In this document: positions 1 to 10,347 of the stretch, one piece after another
How positions within the stretch are numbered: position 1 is the stretch's first letter
Layout of the letters: every line of letters begins with the position of its first letter
Source of the DNA: DGNJ01 sp002388905
GTDB lineage: Bacteria; Pseudomonadota; Gammaproteobacteria; Pseudomonadales; Porticoccaceae
DNA length: 64,000 bases
Direction of reading: 5' to 3'
Assembly (NCBI GenBank): GCA_036843405.1
Contig: DAITSJ010000011.1
Span: 1 to 64,000, forward strand
The notes under the pieces: model-generated
What the model was told of the DNA's origin: nothing
Database searches by the model: none
Seen by the model: the letters and a program-made list of their open reading frames with translations, nothing else
Program-made: the position numbers and the translations under genes

Positions 1-206
1 GTCAACGACCCGTCGTTAGTCTGCCGCTCGGTTACATTTAATTTGAGTCAATTCGCCGGGCAAACCCCGTTTGCTTTTGCCCTTTGCCGGTTGTAGTCTC
101 AATCGGGAACGCGGGTCGATTTCCCATTTCCGCGCCGATAACGTTTTTGGCTTCTTGAGCCGGCGGCGGATGTAGAATTTTTGTACAACAAAAAAGGCAT
201 GAAACC

Positions 207-1019
207 ATGGACATATCCATCGACGAAATCGGTAATCTGATTATCTTTTACGGCGTAAAACTACTGGCGGCGATTGTTATCTTCGTTGTCGGTAAGTGGC
301 TGGCGAATAAAATATCGAAGCTCGTCCAGAAAGGCATGAACAAGCGCGGTGCCGATCCGGCCCTGGAGCACTTTCTCGCCAGCCTTGCCTATTACGGGCT
401 ATTGATCTTCGTGGCCATTGCCGCCCTGGGGCAGCTGGGCATCCAGACCGCCTCACTTGTCGCCGTGGTCGCTGCCGCGGGTCTCGCCGTGGGTCTGGCC
501 CTGCAAGGCTCTTTGGCCAACTTTGCCGCCGGTTTCCTGATCCTGCTGTTCAAACCGTTCCGGGTAGGGGACTACATCGAGGCAGCCGGCACCGCCGGCA
601 CCGTGGGGAAGATCCTGATTTTCACCACCGAGCTGACAACGCCCGACAATAAAAAGGTCATTATCCCCAACGGCCAGGTCACGGGAGGCAACATCATCAA
701 TTATTCCGCCAACGATACACGGCGGGTGGACCTGGTGATGGGTATCAGCTACGGCGATGATATCGACAAGGCCAAGAGCATTCTCGAGGATGTCCTCAAG
801 GCCGATGAGCGTGTGCTTGAAGACCCGGCACCCAATATTGCCGTTTCACAACTCGCCGACAGCAGCGTCAACCTGATCGTGCGGCCCTGGGCAAAAACGT
901 CGGATTACTGGGGCCTTTACTGGGACCTGACCGAAAACATCAAGAAACGGTTCGACAAGGAAGGCGTCTCCATTCCCTTTCCCCAGCGGGACGTCCACCT
1001 TTACGAGCACAAAGAGTGA
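207..1019 (+). CDS. mscS: Small-conductance mechanosensitive channel, MscS family
   Basis: Inner-membrane channel that opens under membrane tension and releases solutes during hypo-osmotic shock. The 270-residue length is close to E. coli MscS. Two N-terminal membrane segments lie at about residues 13-35 and 58-80. The pore helix (about 83-115) carries the small-residue pattern GLAVGLALQGSLANFAAG, followed by LLFKPFRVGD. The cytoplasmic beta domain includes IIPNGQV and NIINYS, and the C-terminal alpha/beta domain ends near PFPQRDVHL. All of these follow the E. coli MscS pattern closely. The gene stands 52 bases upstream of a GlsB-type gene on the same strand, so both may belong to an envelope-stress unit (inference). 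Family call is secure; the physiological stimulus is not shown by the sequence. Confidence 0.95.
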   Translation: MDISIDEIGNLIIFYGVKLLAAIVIFVVGKWLANKISKLVQKGMNKRGADPALEHFLASLAYYGLLIFVAIAALGQLGIQTASLVAVVAAAGLAVGLALQGSLANFAAGFLILLFKPFRVGDYIEAAGTAGTVGKILIFTTELTTPDNKKVIIPNGQVTGGNIINYSANDTRRVDLVMGISYGDDIDKAKSILEDVLKADERVLEDPAPNIAVSQLADSSVNLIVRPWAKTSDYWGLYWDLTENIKKRFDKEGVSIPFPQRDVHLYEHKE

Positions 1020-1071
1020 TCAGGGGCGGTCTCCGGATCTTGCCGCGCGCTAACACAGAGGAGTCAGAGTC

Positions 1072-1320
1072 ATGGGAATACTTGCCTGGATAATACTCGG
1101 CCTTGTCGCCGGCATTCTGGCCAAATGGATCATGCCGGGCCGCGACCCGGGCGGCCTGATCGTTACCACCCTGATCGGTATCGCAGGCGCTTTTGTCGGC
1201 GGCTTTCTCGGGTCCCTGGTGGGGTTTGGTGGCGTTAGCGATCTCAGCATCGGCAGCATCCTTACCGCCGTGATCGGTGCTATTATCCTGTTGTTCCTCT
1301 ATCGAAAGCTGAACTATTAA
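1072..1320 (+). CDS. GlsB/YeaQ/YmgE family stress-response membrane protein
   Basis: Small 82-residue hydrophobic protein with about three membrane segments. It has the family's typical opening (GILAWIILGLVAGILAKWIMPG) and glycine-rich second segment (GIAGAFVGGFLG). It begins at ATG after a strong Shine-Dalgarno sequence, AGAGGAG, at 1058-1064. Members of this transglycosylase-associated family are small inner-membrane proteins often induced by stress, but their biochemical role is unknown. It follows mscS at a short distance and is followed by an unusual run of inverted repeats whose first arm starts inside the stop codon region. Confidence 0.9.
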   Translation: MGILAWIILGLVAGILAKWIMPGRDPGGLIVTTLIGIAGAFVGGFLGSLVGFGGVSDLSIGSILTAVIGAIILLFLYRKLNY

Positions 1321-1477
1321 CCCGGCATGAACCATCGCTGGGTTAATAGGCGGCACAAGGATGTGCCGCCATTGGCCGTAGGCCAATGCAAGCCCCGAAA
1401 ATACAAGAAAATTCACATATTTTCGCCAGTATTTTCGGGGCGCGCACTCAAATAGATAGGAGTATCTATTTGAGTGC
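1314..1477. repeat. Tandem array of perfect inverted repeats (four to five hairpins)
   Basis: Four non-overlapping perfect inverted repeats, plus one partly overlapping, fill this intergenic stretch. Arms are CTATTAACCC (1314-1323) with GGGTTAATAG (1340-1349); GGCGGCACA (1349-1357) with TGTGCCGCC (1362-1370); ATTGGCC (1371-1377) with GGCCAAT (1381-1387); CCCCGAAAATAC (1393-1404) with GTATTTTCGGGG (1429-1440); and GCACTCAAATAGATA (1444-1458) with TATCTATTTGAGTGC (1463-1477). Loops are 3-4 bases for three of them. The first arm overlaps the glsB stop codon. No long T tract follows any stem. The array could act as a transcript-stabilising or terminating structure or as a REP-like element; its sequence does not identify it. 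Confidence 0.85.
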
Positions 1478-1512
1478 CAGGTTAATAAAACCCTGAACCC
1501 GGAGAATCACTT

Positions 1513-1863
1513 ATGAAAAAACCACTGGCCGCAGCAGCTGTTGCACTGACGCTTGTCCTGGCCCCGTCGCCCCTGCTCGCCGAAAAACACGGCAGCGCCG
1601 GCAAGGCCGCCGGGCAGGGCGGCATGGGAAACAACGGCCATGGACAAATGGGTGGGGGTATGGATCACGACATGGATATGCAAAAGGACCGTGACCAGGA
1701 CCGTCACCGGGATCGAGAGCATATGATGGATGACGACAATCCCGGCCTGGAAAAACAGCGGGAACGGGTGCAGGAACAGGAGCGCAAGGAACTGGGCAAG
1801 GGTTCCGAGCAGGGACAGGAAAAGCGCGAGGAAAATAGCAGGAAATGGTGGAAATTCTGGTAA
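1513..1863 (+). CDS. Small secreted Met/His/Asp-rich protein of unknown function
   Basis: 116 residues, not recognised as a named family. A Sec-type signal peptide covers residues 1-23, with probable cleavage after LLA before EKH. Residues 24-56 are glycine-rich with many Met and His (His 26, 43, 52 and Met 38, 46, 50, 54, 56), then comes a strongly charged Asp/Arg/His stretch (57-75) with MM at 71-72. Residues 78-110 are Glu/Lys/Arg/Gln-rich and likely helical. The protein ends in the aromatic run KWWKFW. GGAG at about 1500 supports the ATG. The Met/His/Asp pattern could bind metal such as copper, but that is inference. Confidence 0.7.
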   Translation: MKKPLAAAAVALTLVLAPSPLLAEKHGSAGKAAGQGGMGNNGHGQMGGGMDHDMDMQKDRDQDRHRDREHMMDDDNPGLEKQRERVQEQERKELGKGSEQGQEKREENSRKWWKFW

Positions 1864-1874
1864 GGCGCCCGCCT

Positions 1875-1892
1875 GGCCCCGATCCCGGGGCC
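1875..1892. terminator. GC hairpin between convergent genes
   Basis: GGCCCC (1875-1880) and GGGGCC (1887-1892) form a six-base stem with a GATCCC loop in the short gap between the convergent small secreted gene and ppdK. No T tract is visible on either strand, so a terminator role is only a positional inference. Confidence 0.35.
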
Positions 1893-1915
1893 CGTGGATT
1901 CTTGCCCGGCCTCCA

Positions 1916-4522
<2,607 letters not shown>

Positions 4523-4591
4523 AACCGTCAATCTCCAAAAAACGCTTTCGGGGGGCGGTGGCCAACCGACCGCAACGGCGAGCGGACTTTG

Positions 4592-5257
4592 TTATTTCGA
4601 AAGCAGCTTGCGCAGTGATGCCGCTTTCCGGTGGCCTTCCGTTTTGTCGAGGACCCGCCCGGGCTTTTCTTCCAGCTGCAGGTCCGCATCCACGGTCAAT
4701 GTCTCTCCCGCCAGGACCCGCTGGATCATTTCCCGGTAGGCCTTGATAAAGCGCGGCCAGGTCCGGTTTTCCGGCAGGTGTGTCATGTCGTGCCAGCCAA
4801 CGGCCCTGCCGGCGCGATACACGGCCGGGTGCGACCAGTGCTGAGCCGCCTTGGGGCTGTTGGCGTTGGCCGCTTCCTCGTAGGCTGCCCGAAACCCGGG
4901 CAGGCCGCCTTCCTGGAGCAGGGCTTCCTCGCAGGCATGGAGCATCTTGTGCAGGTTGGGCAGGTATTCCTCGTCCTCGATAACCCGTCTGGCACCCTGC
5001 AGGATCTGTTCCGGCGTAAAGTGCTTGAGGGTCTCCTTCCACAGCCGCTTGGCCTGGTTGAGCAACACGGTGTCGCCGAAGGCGGCGTGGTATTGATTGT
5101 GGTAGTTGATGCGAAACAGGCTGAAGACCTGGTTGATGGCATCCACCAGCGCCGCTTCGCGCTTCGTGTCAACCGGCCCAGCTTCGGTCGGTGAGGTCGT
5201 CGACGAGGCTTCGATGTCGCGTACTGACCCTTCCACCAGTGTCTTGCCGTCTTTCAT
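4592..5257 (-). CDS. Replication protein P-like (lambda P-type helicase-loader family)
   Basis: 221 residues. The central part resembles phage replication protein P, whose lambda member loads the replicative helicase DnaB: INQVFSLFRINYHNQYHAAFG (about 38-58), LNQAKRLWKETL, FTPEQILQGARRVI and LPNLHKMLHACEE (to about 112). An ATG with GAGGGA eight bases upstream supports the start. The first 89 bases overlap the end of the upstream DnaT-like gene in another frame, so the two are probably co-translated. No other phage genes surround it, so it looks like a chromosomal, domesticated protein. E. coli has dnaT followed by the loader gene dnaC; the order here is analogous. Family call fairly firm, role inferred. 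Confidence 0.75.
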   Translation of the reverse strand: MKDGKTLVEGSVRDIEASSTTSPTEAGPVDTKREAALVDAINQVFSLFRINYHNQYHAAFGDTVLLNQAKRLWKETLKHFTPEQILQGARRVIEDEEYLPNLHKMLHACEEALLQEGGLPGFRAAYEEAANANSPKAAQHWSHPAVYRAGRAVGWHDMTHLPENRTWPRFIKAYREMIQRVLAGETLTVDADLQLEEKPGRVLDKTEGHRKAASLRKLLSK

Positions 5258-6263
5258 GGTCTTGTCCCTCTTGCTGGGCCGATTGTCTCGCCCACTGCAG
5301 TTTTACGTGCTGTAGAAATTTGGTGTTCCAGGAGCTGCGGGCCTGGCCGTTGTCCCGCCAGAAGAGCATAAACTCAGGCACCTGCTGCTCGGCGAAACGC
5401 CGGGGAATATTGGCGAGCTTGAGAACCTCATACAGGTCCTCGCTGGGCTGCCAGTCCGGGGGCAGGGGTCTGGGTTCGCCGTCGTTTTCCAGGGATGCGG
5501 TGAAGCGCGCCCACTGGCGCTTGACGTGGCGGACAAAATCGGAATTCCAGGTGCTGCGCCGGTCGCCCCGGTCCCGCCAATAGAGGATGAACTCCGGGAT
5601 GGCGTCCTCGACAAAGTTGGCATTGATGCCGGCCTGGAGCGTGAGGATGTCCACGGCATCGGCGGAAGGCCGCCAGTCGCCGGTCATGGGAATCTGCCGG
5701 CCCCGCCGGGCGGAGCGGGTTTCCTCCTCCCGCCACAGGCGCAGCACGTGCTTGAGAAACTTGGCGTTCCAGCTGTGCTGGGGATCGCCCCGTTCCGACC
5801 AGTAGGTGACGAATTCCGGCACCTGCTGGTGGACGAAGTGCTCGGGAATGCCGTATTGACCCAGTTGTGTCACCACATCCCGGGCCGGGCGCCAGCTGTT
5901 GTCGATCAGCCGTGTCCTCGCCTGGGGCCGCGGTTCCGGTATGGCGCGGCCCGACGGCATCGCCCCCTCGTTGAACGCGAAGCGAAATTCGTTATCCCGG
6001 CCGAAGGGCGCGGAGCCGATGAGAAGCACACCCTTGTCGCGCAGGCTGTTGCTGATGCGCTGCAGATCCCGGGCGGACCAGAACGGCAGGCGTTCAAGCA
6101 GGCGGGCGCTGTCGATATCCAGCCACCGGAAGCCGTTGCTTTCGGTGGTCCTGCCATGCTCCATCAGTTCCCCGAGAAACTGGTAGAGTACGGCCTCCTC
6201 GAGCCCCAGGGTGGCGGCGAGTTGCGGGGAGACCAGCAGCGGTCGTTCGGGCAATAAGGACAT
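5169..6263 (-). CDS. DnaT-like primosomal protein with three DnaT-type repeats
   Basis: 364 residues. The N-terminal 100 residues resemble a small winged-helix-type domain (LARLLERLPFW-like segment with DLQRISNSLRDKGVL). Then follow three copies of one module at about residues 124-178, 197-252 and 271-325, each reading W-x-P, a short helix with GI or NI, then VPEF or IPEF, YW or FW, SWN or TWN and F-x-x-HV-x-x-x-W. This is the pattern of the DnaT single-stranded-DNA-binding domain, which normally occurs once. The C-terminal tail overlaps the P-like gene by 89 bases. Divergent from radA with 124 bases between starts. Likely role: primosome assembly or replication restart (inference from family and neighbour). 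Confidence 0.8.
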   Translation of the reverse strand: MSLLPERPLLVSPQLAATLGLEEAVLYQFLGELMEHGRTTESNGFRWLDIDSARLLERLPFWSARDLQRISNSLRDKGVLLIGSAPFGRDNEFRFAFNEGAMPSGRAIPEPRPQARTRLIDNSWRPARDVVTQLGQYGIPEHFVHQQVPEFVTYWSERGDPQHSWNAKFLKHVLRLWREEETRSARRGRQIPMTGDWRPSADAVDILTLQAGINANFVEDAIPEFILYWRDRGDRRSTWNSDFVRHVKRQWARFTASLENDGEPRPLPPDWQPSEDLYEVLKLANIPRRFAEQQVPEFMLFWRDNGQARSSWNTKFLQHVKLQWARQSAQQEGQDHERRQDTGGRVSTRHRSLVDDLTDRSWAG

Positions 6264-6387
6264 AGGGCTAATCTAACACGGCTGAGCCGGTTGAAGGGGC
6301 TGCGTTCAATCTACCAGAAAGCGGGCGCGAATTTTAACGGAAAGCGGGCGGCGCCGGTATACTGGACCGCCGAATGAGGAGGAGATC

Positions 6388-7767
6388 GTGGCAAGGAAAA
6401 AAGCGAGCGCCTTTGTCTGCACCGAGTGCGGGGCCGACTACACCAAGTGGCAGGGCCAGTGCGGCGAATGCGGTAACTGGAATACGCTGAGCGAAGTGCG
6501 GTTGAGCCCCGCCCGCGCGTCCGGTGGGGGGCGGCGTGCCACGGCGGGCTTTGCCGGGGCCGCGGACGGCGCGGTAAAGACCCTGGCCGAGATCGCCGTG
6601 GAAGACATCCCCCGTATTGCCACCGGCAGCACTGAATTGGATCTGGTCCTCGGAGGCGGACTGGTGGAGGGTTCCTGCATCCTCATCGGCGGCGAGCCGG
6701 GTGCCGGGAAAAGTACCCTGCTGCTCCAGGCCCTGTGCCGGCTCGCCGCCGGTCACGAGTGCCTCTATGTCACCGGCGAGGAATCCCCCCAGCAGGTCGC
6801 CATGCGTGCCCGCCGCCTGGGCCTGGCCACCGACAGGCTTCGGGTGATGGCTGAAACCTCGGTTGAGACGGTGTGCGGGACCGCCGAGCAACGCCGGCCC
6901 CGGATTCTGGTGGTGGATTCCATCCAGGTCATGCAGATGGAGGACATTGCCTCCGCGCCGGGCAGTGTCTCCCAGGTAAGGGAGAGCGCCGCCATGCTGG
7001 TGCGCTTTGCCAAGCAGACCGGGACGGTGCTGCTGCTGGTGGGCCATGTTACCAAGGACGGCAGCCTTGCCGGTCCCAAGGTGCTGGAGCACATGATCGA
7101 CTGCTCCCTGATGCTGGAAGGCTCCACCGACAGCCATTTCCGCACCCTGCGCAGCCAGAAAAACCGCTTTGGCGCCGTCAACGAACTGGGCGTCTTCGCC
7201 ATGACCGAGAAGGGCTTGAAGGAAGTGGCCAATCCCTCCGCCATCTTCCTCCAGCGCGGCGAGGAAGTGGCTTCCGGTAGCGTGGTCATGGTGGTCTGGG
7301 AGGGTACCCGCCCCCTGCTGGTGGAACTGCAGGCCCTGGTGGACGACAGTCACCTGGGCAACCCGCGCCGGCTCACCGTGGGCCTGGAGCAGAATCGCCT
7401 GGCCATGCTTCTGGCGGTGGTCCATCGCCACGGCGGCATGATGCTGGGCGACCAGGATGTCTTCGTGAACGTGGTGGGCGGCGTCAAGGTGCTGGAAACC
7501 AGCGCCGATCTGGCCCTGATCCTGGCGGTGATTTCCAGCTTTCGCAACCGTCCCGTCCCCCGGGACTGGGTGGTCTTCGGCGAGGTGGGCCTGGCCGGCG
7601 AAATACGACCGGTCCCCAACGGTCAGGAGCGCCTTCGGGAGGCGGCCAAGCACGGTTTCAGCCGCGCCATCGTTCCCGCCGCCAATGCGCCCCGCCAGCC
7701 CATCAAGGGTATGGAGGTGGTACCGGTCAGGAAAGTGACGGAGGCGCTGGCGGCGATAGAGGGATAG
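6388..7767 (+). CDS. radA: DNA repair protein RadA
   Basis: 459-residue cytosolic DnaB-like ATPase that promotes branch migration during homologous recombination. It has the N-terminal four-cysteine zinc finger (Cys 11, 14, 25, 28), Walker A GGEPGAGKST at about 101-110, Walker B ILVVDSIQV, the RadA-specific KNRFG motif, and a C-terminal Lon-protease-like domain (ADLALILAVISSF, VVFGEVGLAGEIRPV). The start is GTG at 6388, preceded by GAGGAGGAG. It is divergent from the DnaT-like/P-like pair, placing recombination and replication-restart functions side by side. Call is secure. Confidence 0.97.
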   Translation: MARKKASAFVCTECGADYTKWQGQCGECGNWNTLSEVRLSPARASGGGRRATAGFAGAADGAVKTLAEIAVEDIPRIATGSTELDLVLGGGLVEGSCILIGGEPGAGKSTLLLQALCRLAAGHECLYVTGEESPQQVAMRARRLGLATDRLRVMAETSVETVCGTAEQRRPRILVVDSIQVMQMEDIASAPGSVSQVRESAAMLVRFAKQTGTVLLLVGHVTKDGSLAGPKVLEHMIDCSLMLEGSTDSHFRTLRSQKNRFGAVNELGVFAMTEKGLKEVANPSAIFLQRGEEVASGSVVMVVWEGTRPLLVELQALVDDSHLGNPRRLTVGLEQNRLAMLLAVVHRHGGMMLGDQDVFVNVVGGVKVLETSADLALILAVISSFRNRPVPRDWVVFGEVGLAGEIRPVPNGQERLREAAKHGFSRAIVPAANAPRQPIKGMEVVPVRKVTEALAAIEG

Positions 7768-7790
7768 ACTTACTGACGTCGCTGTCAGGG

Positions 7791-8549
7791 TCAGCCGGGC
7801 TTTGCCTGCGCGTTGCGCAACAGGAACCGATCCAGGTCCTCGGGTGTCGCCGATTTTGCCGACGCCGCGGTTTTCTCCAGCCAGGGTGCCATGCGATCGA
7901 TGGCCGATTTTACCGCGAAGCGCCCGGCGATGCTCCGGTACCAGCGGGCCAGATGGGGATGTTGGTCGGCAAGCGCCTCTGTACCCGCGGGCTTTAACCA
8001 GGGGAAAGCCTCCAGGCCCCGCCGAACCCAGGGGAATGTGGCAATATCGGCGATGGAATAGGCCATACCGTCGAGGAATTCCGTGTCTCCCAGGCGCCGG
8101 TCGAGCAACGCCAGCAGGTGTCTGGCCTGGGCTTGGTAACGTTCGCGGCCGTAGGTATTGTCCCTGGCAAAAAATTGAAAATGCATGAACTGCCCGAACA
8201 GGGGCCCCACGGAACCCATCTGCACCATCAGCCACTGCATCGTGGATGATCGGGCACCGGGAGTACCAGGCAGCAGGCGTCCGGTTTTTTCCGCCAGGTA
8301 AATAAGAATGGCCCCGCTCTCGCAAAGGGCCAGGGGCTCGCCGCTATCGGCGGCCGGATCGACGATGGCCGGTACCCTGGCCGTGGGACTGATTGCCAGG
8401 AACCCCGGGTCGAACTGTTGCCCGGCAAAGACATCCACGTAATGCATGCGGTAGGGCAGGGCCACTTCCTCCAGCATGATGGCGACCTTGTAGACATTGG
8501 GGCTGCCCATGCCGTAGAGGTCGATAGTGGTGCCCTTCGTTGCCGTCAT
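7791..8549 (-). CDS. Glutathione S-transferase family protein, YfcG-like
   Basis: 252 residues. The N-terminal thioredoxin-like domain contains TIDLYGMGSPNVYKVAIMLEE (about 8-28), which matches the YfcG/YghU type of glutathione transferase, where Asn in the GSPN loop interacts with glutathione. The motif TARVPAIVDP provides the usual cis-proline, followed by ESGAILIYLAEKTGRLLP. The C-terminal helical domain runs from about residue 100, including WLMVQMGSVGPLFGQ and the YSIADIATFPWV segment. Family members act as glutathione-dependent disulfide reductases or peroxidases; the substrate here is unknown. It is 21 bases downstream of the azoreductase gene on the same strand, suggesting a shared stress/detoxification transcript. 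Confidence 0.88.
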   Translation of the reverse strand: MTATKGTTIDLYGMGSPNVYKVAIMLEEVALPYRMHYVDVFAGQQFDPGFLAISPTARVPAIVDPAADSGEPLALCESGAILIYLAEKTGRLLPGTPGARSSTMQWLMVQMGSVGPLFGQFMHFQFFARDNTYGRERYQAQARHLLALLDRRLGDTEFLDGMAYSIADIATFPWVRRGLEAFPWLKPAGTEALADQHPHLARWYRSIAGRFAVKSAIDRMAPWLEKTAASAKSATPEDLDRFLLRNAQAKPG

Positions 8550-8570
8550 CGCGCTGACCCCCCTTCTTGT

Positions 8571-9182
8571 TCAGGCCAGTTTGGCGGCCGCCTCGCGGAT
8601 GGCTTCCCGGGCCCGGGCCAGGTTGGCATCCCGTTTTTCTTCGGGCATCAGAGCGCCTTCCATGACGGCAAAGCGGACATCCAGGCCGATAAGTCCCAGG
8701 ATGTGCTCCAGGTAGGGTTTCTGCCAGTCGATGGATTCCCGCTCCGAGTAGTCACCGCCCCGGGACAGAACCGCGAGCACCGGCTTGCCTTTGAGCAGCC
8801 CTTCGAGGCCGTTCTCGCCCACCGTAAAGGTCATGCCGATTCGAACCACCTGGTCGATCCAGGCCTTGAGGGCGGCGGGAACGTTGCGGTTGTACATGCC
8901 GGCCCCGATCACCACGTAATCGGCGTCCTTGAGTTCCGCGATCAGCTGCTCGGAAAGGGCGGTTTTTTGCCGTTGTTCGTCTGTCAGTTTGTCCGGCGGT
9001 GTCCGGATGATGTCGACAATGGTGCTGTCGACCACGGGTATCGGGTCGTGGGCGAGATCCCTGAAAACAAACTCATGTCCCCTGTTCTGGGCCTTGAGCA
9101 GTTCCACGAACTCCGCCACCAGTTTGCGGCTGAAGGATTTTTCCAGGTGAGCGCTGGATTCGAGCACAAGAATCTTTGCCAT
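8571..9182 (-). CDS. azoR: FMN-dependent NADH-azoreductase
   Basis: 203-residue flavodoxin-fold quinone/azo reductase, a cytosolic homodimer using FMN and NADH. Visible motifs: MAKILVLESSAHLEKSFSRKL for the FMN phosphate loop, GAGMYNRNVPAALKAWIDQVVRIGMTF (the family's PMYNF-like region), and VLSRGGDY. I placed the start at ATG 9182 because GAGG stands about 8 bases upstream and MAK begins the canonical fold; a longer frame to 9218 lacks such support. Followed closely by the glutathione transferase gene. Confidence 0.92.
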   Translation of the reverse strand: MAKILVLESSAHLEKSFSRKLVAEFVELLKAQNRGHEFVFRDLAHDPIPVVDSTIVDIIRTPPDKLTDEQRQKTALSEQLIAELKDADYVVIGAGMYNRNVPAALKAWIDQVVRIGMTFTVGENGLEGLLKGKPVLAVLSRGGDYSERESIDWQKPYLEHILGLIGLDVRFAVMEGALMPEEKRDANLARAREAIREAAAKLA

Positions 9183-9244
9183 AGTGACCTCGTTCCGGAT
9201 TGTGATTGTCGGGCGCAAAGGTTACACCCGGATCAGTTTCCACG

Positions 9245-9406
9245 CTAATCGCCCCCAACCGGAATCGCCATCGTTGGTGCGCGATCAGCGGCGGTAGCGG
9301 CGGGTGCCTTCGAGGGCAGCAGGGTAACGCCCTTATCCGCGTCCATCAGCACACAAGCTTCCGGATAAACCGCAAGAGCGGATGCCAGTGCGGCATCGAA
9401 TCGCAT
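9245..9406 (-). CDS. Candidate small ORF, 53 residues, unknown
   Basis: Between azoR and the SDR gene there is a 53-codon frame, ATG at 9406 to TAG at 9245. It opens MRFDAALASALAVYPEACVL and continues with a hydrophilic, Ala/Pro-rich tail. Codon third positions are GC-rich as in the neighbouring genes. There is no clear Shine-Dalgarno sequence and I do not recognise the protein. It could be a genuine small gene, a decayed remnant or chance. The remainder of the 385-base gap (9183-9567) shows only a hairpin near the SDR stop. Confidence 0.3.
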   Translation of the reverse strand: MRFDAALASALAVYPEACVLMDADKGVTLLPSKAPAATAADRAPTMAIPVGGD

Positions 9407-9549
9407 CTTGAAGTGCCGTAACTGAACATTTGAGCAGTCTCCGGCCTTGTGAGAGGCAGTTTAATTTTTTGGAAAATTTCTCCCGTACTTATCAGCAGTG
9501 AGCCGTGCCTGGAATGCAGCCTGAGAGCCGGCTGCTCAAGCGGCTCCGC

Positions 9550-9567
9550 GTGGCCGCCCACGGCCAC
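9550..9567 (-). terminator. Hairpin directly after the SDR stop codon
   Basis: GTGGCCG (9550-9556) and CGGCCAC (9561-9567) form a seven-base stem with a CCCA loop, abutting the TAA of the SDR gene on the minus strand. No T tract follows, so intrinsic termination is uncertain. Confidence 0.4.
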
Positions 9568-10347
9568 TTAATACTGGGCCATCCATCCGCCATCGATGGG
9601 GAGCACATGCCCGGTCACCATGGCGGCATGGTCGGAGCATAGCCAGACAATGCCCTCGGCCTGCTCCGAGGCATCGATGGCACGGCGAATGGGCTGATTG
9701 ATCACCTGCTCATCGATCAGGGTTTTGGCATAGTCGGGGCCGAACTTGTAGTAGGCCCGGCTGGGGGTGACGCCGGGGGCAATGCAGTTTACCCGAATGC
9801 CGCGGTCCGCGTAGCTGACCGCCCCGAATTTGGTCATGCGAATGACCGCTGCCTTGGCCGCACCATAGCTGGCGCCACCCCAGCCGTTGTACAGCATGCC
9901 CGCAAGAGAGGTGACATTGGCGATGGCGCCGCCGCCATGGTCGATCATGTGGGCTATCTCGTGTTTCATGCACAGGAACGTCGTCCGCAGGCACATTTTG
10001 AAAGTGTGTTCGAAGGACTCCAGGCTCTGCTGGTGAAACTCCGGGCCGGCGGACTCAGGGTGGGCGTCGCCGACAACGTTGGCGGCCAGATGCAAGCCGC
10101 CAAAGTCCAGGACGGTTTGGTTGATCAGGGCCTCGACCTCATCTTCCCGTGTGGCGTCCGTATGGATAAACAGGGCTTCATGGCCGGCGGAACGCAGCTC
10201 GTCGGCCCGCTGTTCCCCAAGCTCATCGTTGATATCGGCGAGCACGACCTTGGCGCCGTTGTCGGCAAATGCCCTGGCGGTGGCGAAACCGATACCGTCC
10301 GCTGCGGCGGTCACCAGTGCCACCTTGCCTGAAAATTGACCTGTCAT
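9568..10347 (-). CDS. Short-chain dehydrogenase/reductase (SDR)
   Basis: 259-residue classical SDR using NAD(P). The Rossmann nucleotide-binding turn appears as TAAADGIGFATA near residues 13-24 (the family pattern is TGxxxGxG, so Ala replaces the first Gly). The acidic residue ADI at about 38 suggests NAD preference (inference). Catalytic residues are present: Ser in TSLAGML and YGAAK at about 161-165. A C-terminal ...LPIDGGWMAQY ending is typical. It is divergent from the CapA-like/phosphotransferase pair. Substrate cannot be predicted from sequence. Confidence 0.9.
   Translation of the reverse strand: MTGQFSGKVALVTAAADGIGFATARAFADNGAKVVLADINDELGEQRADELRSAGHEALFIHTDATREDEVEALINQTVLDFGGLHLAANVVGDAHPESAGPEFHQQSLESFEHTFKMCLRTTFLCMKHEIAHMIDHGGGAIANVTSLAGMLYNGWGGASYGAAKAAVIRMTKFGAVSYADRGIRVNCIAPGVTPSRAYYKFGPDYAKTLIDEQVINQPIRRAIDASEQAEGIVWLCSDHAAMVTGHVLPIDGGWMAQY

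Noticed and set aside
6334..8325. 663-codon minus-strand frame over radA and the glutathione transferase
   Set aside because: Antisense to radA and lacks any family motif; such long frames are expected where GC is high.
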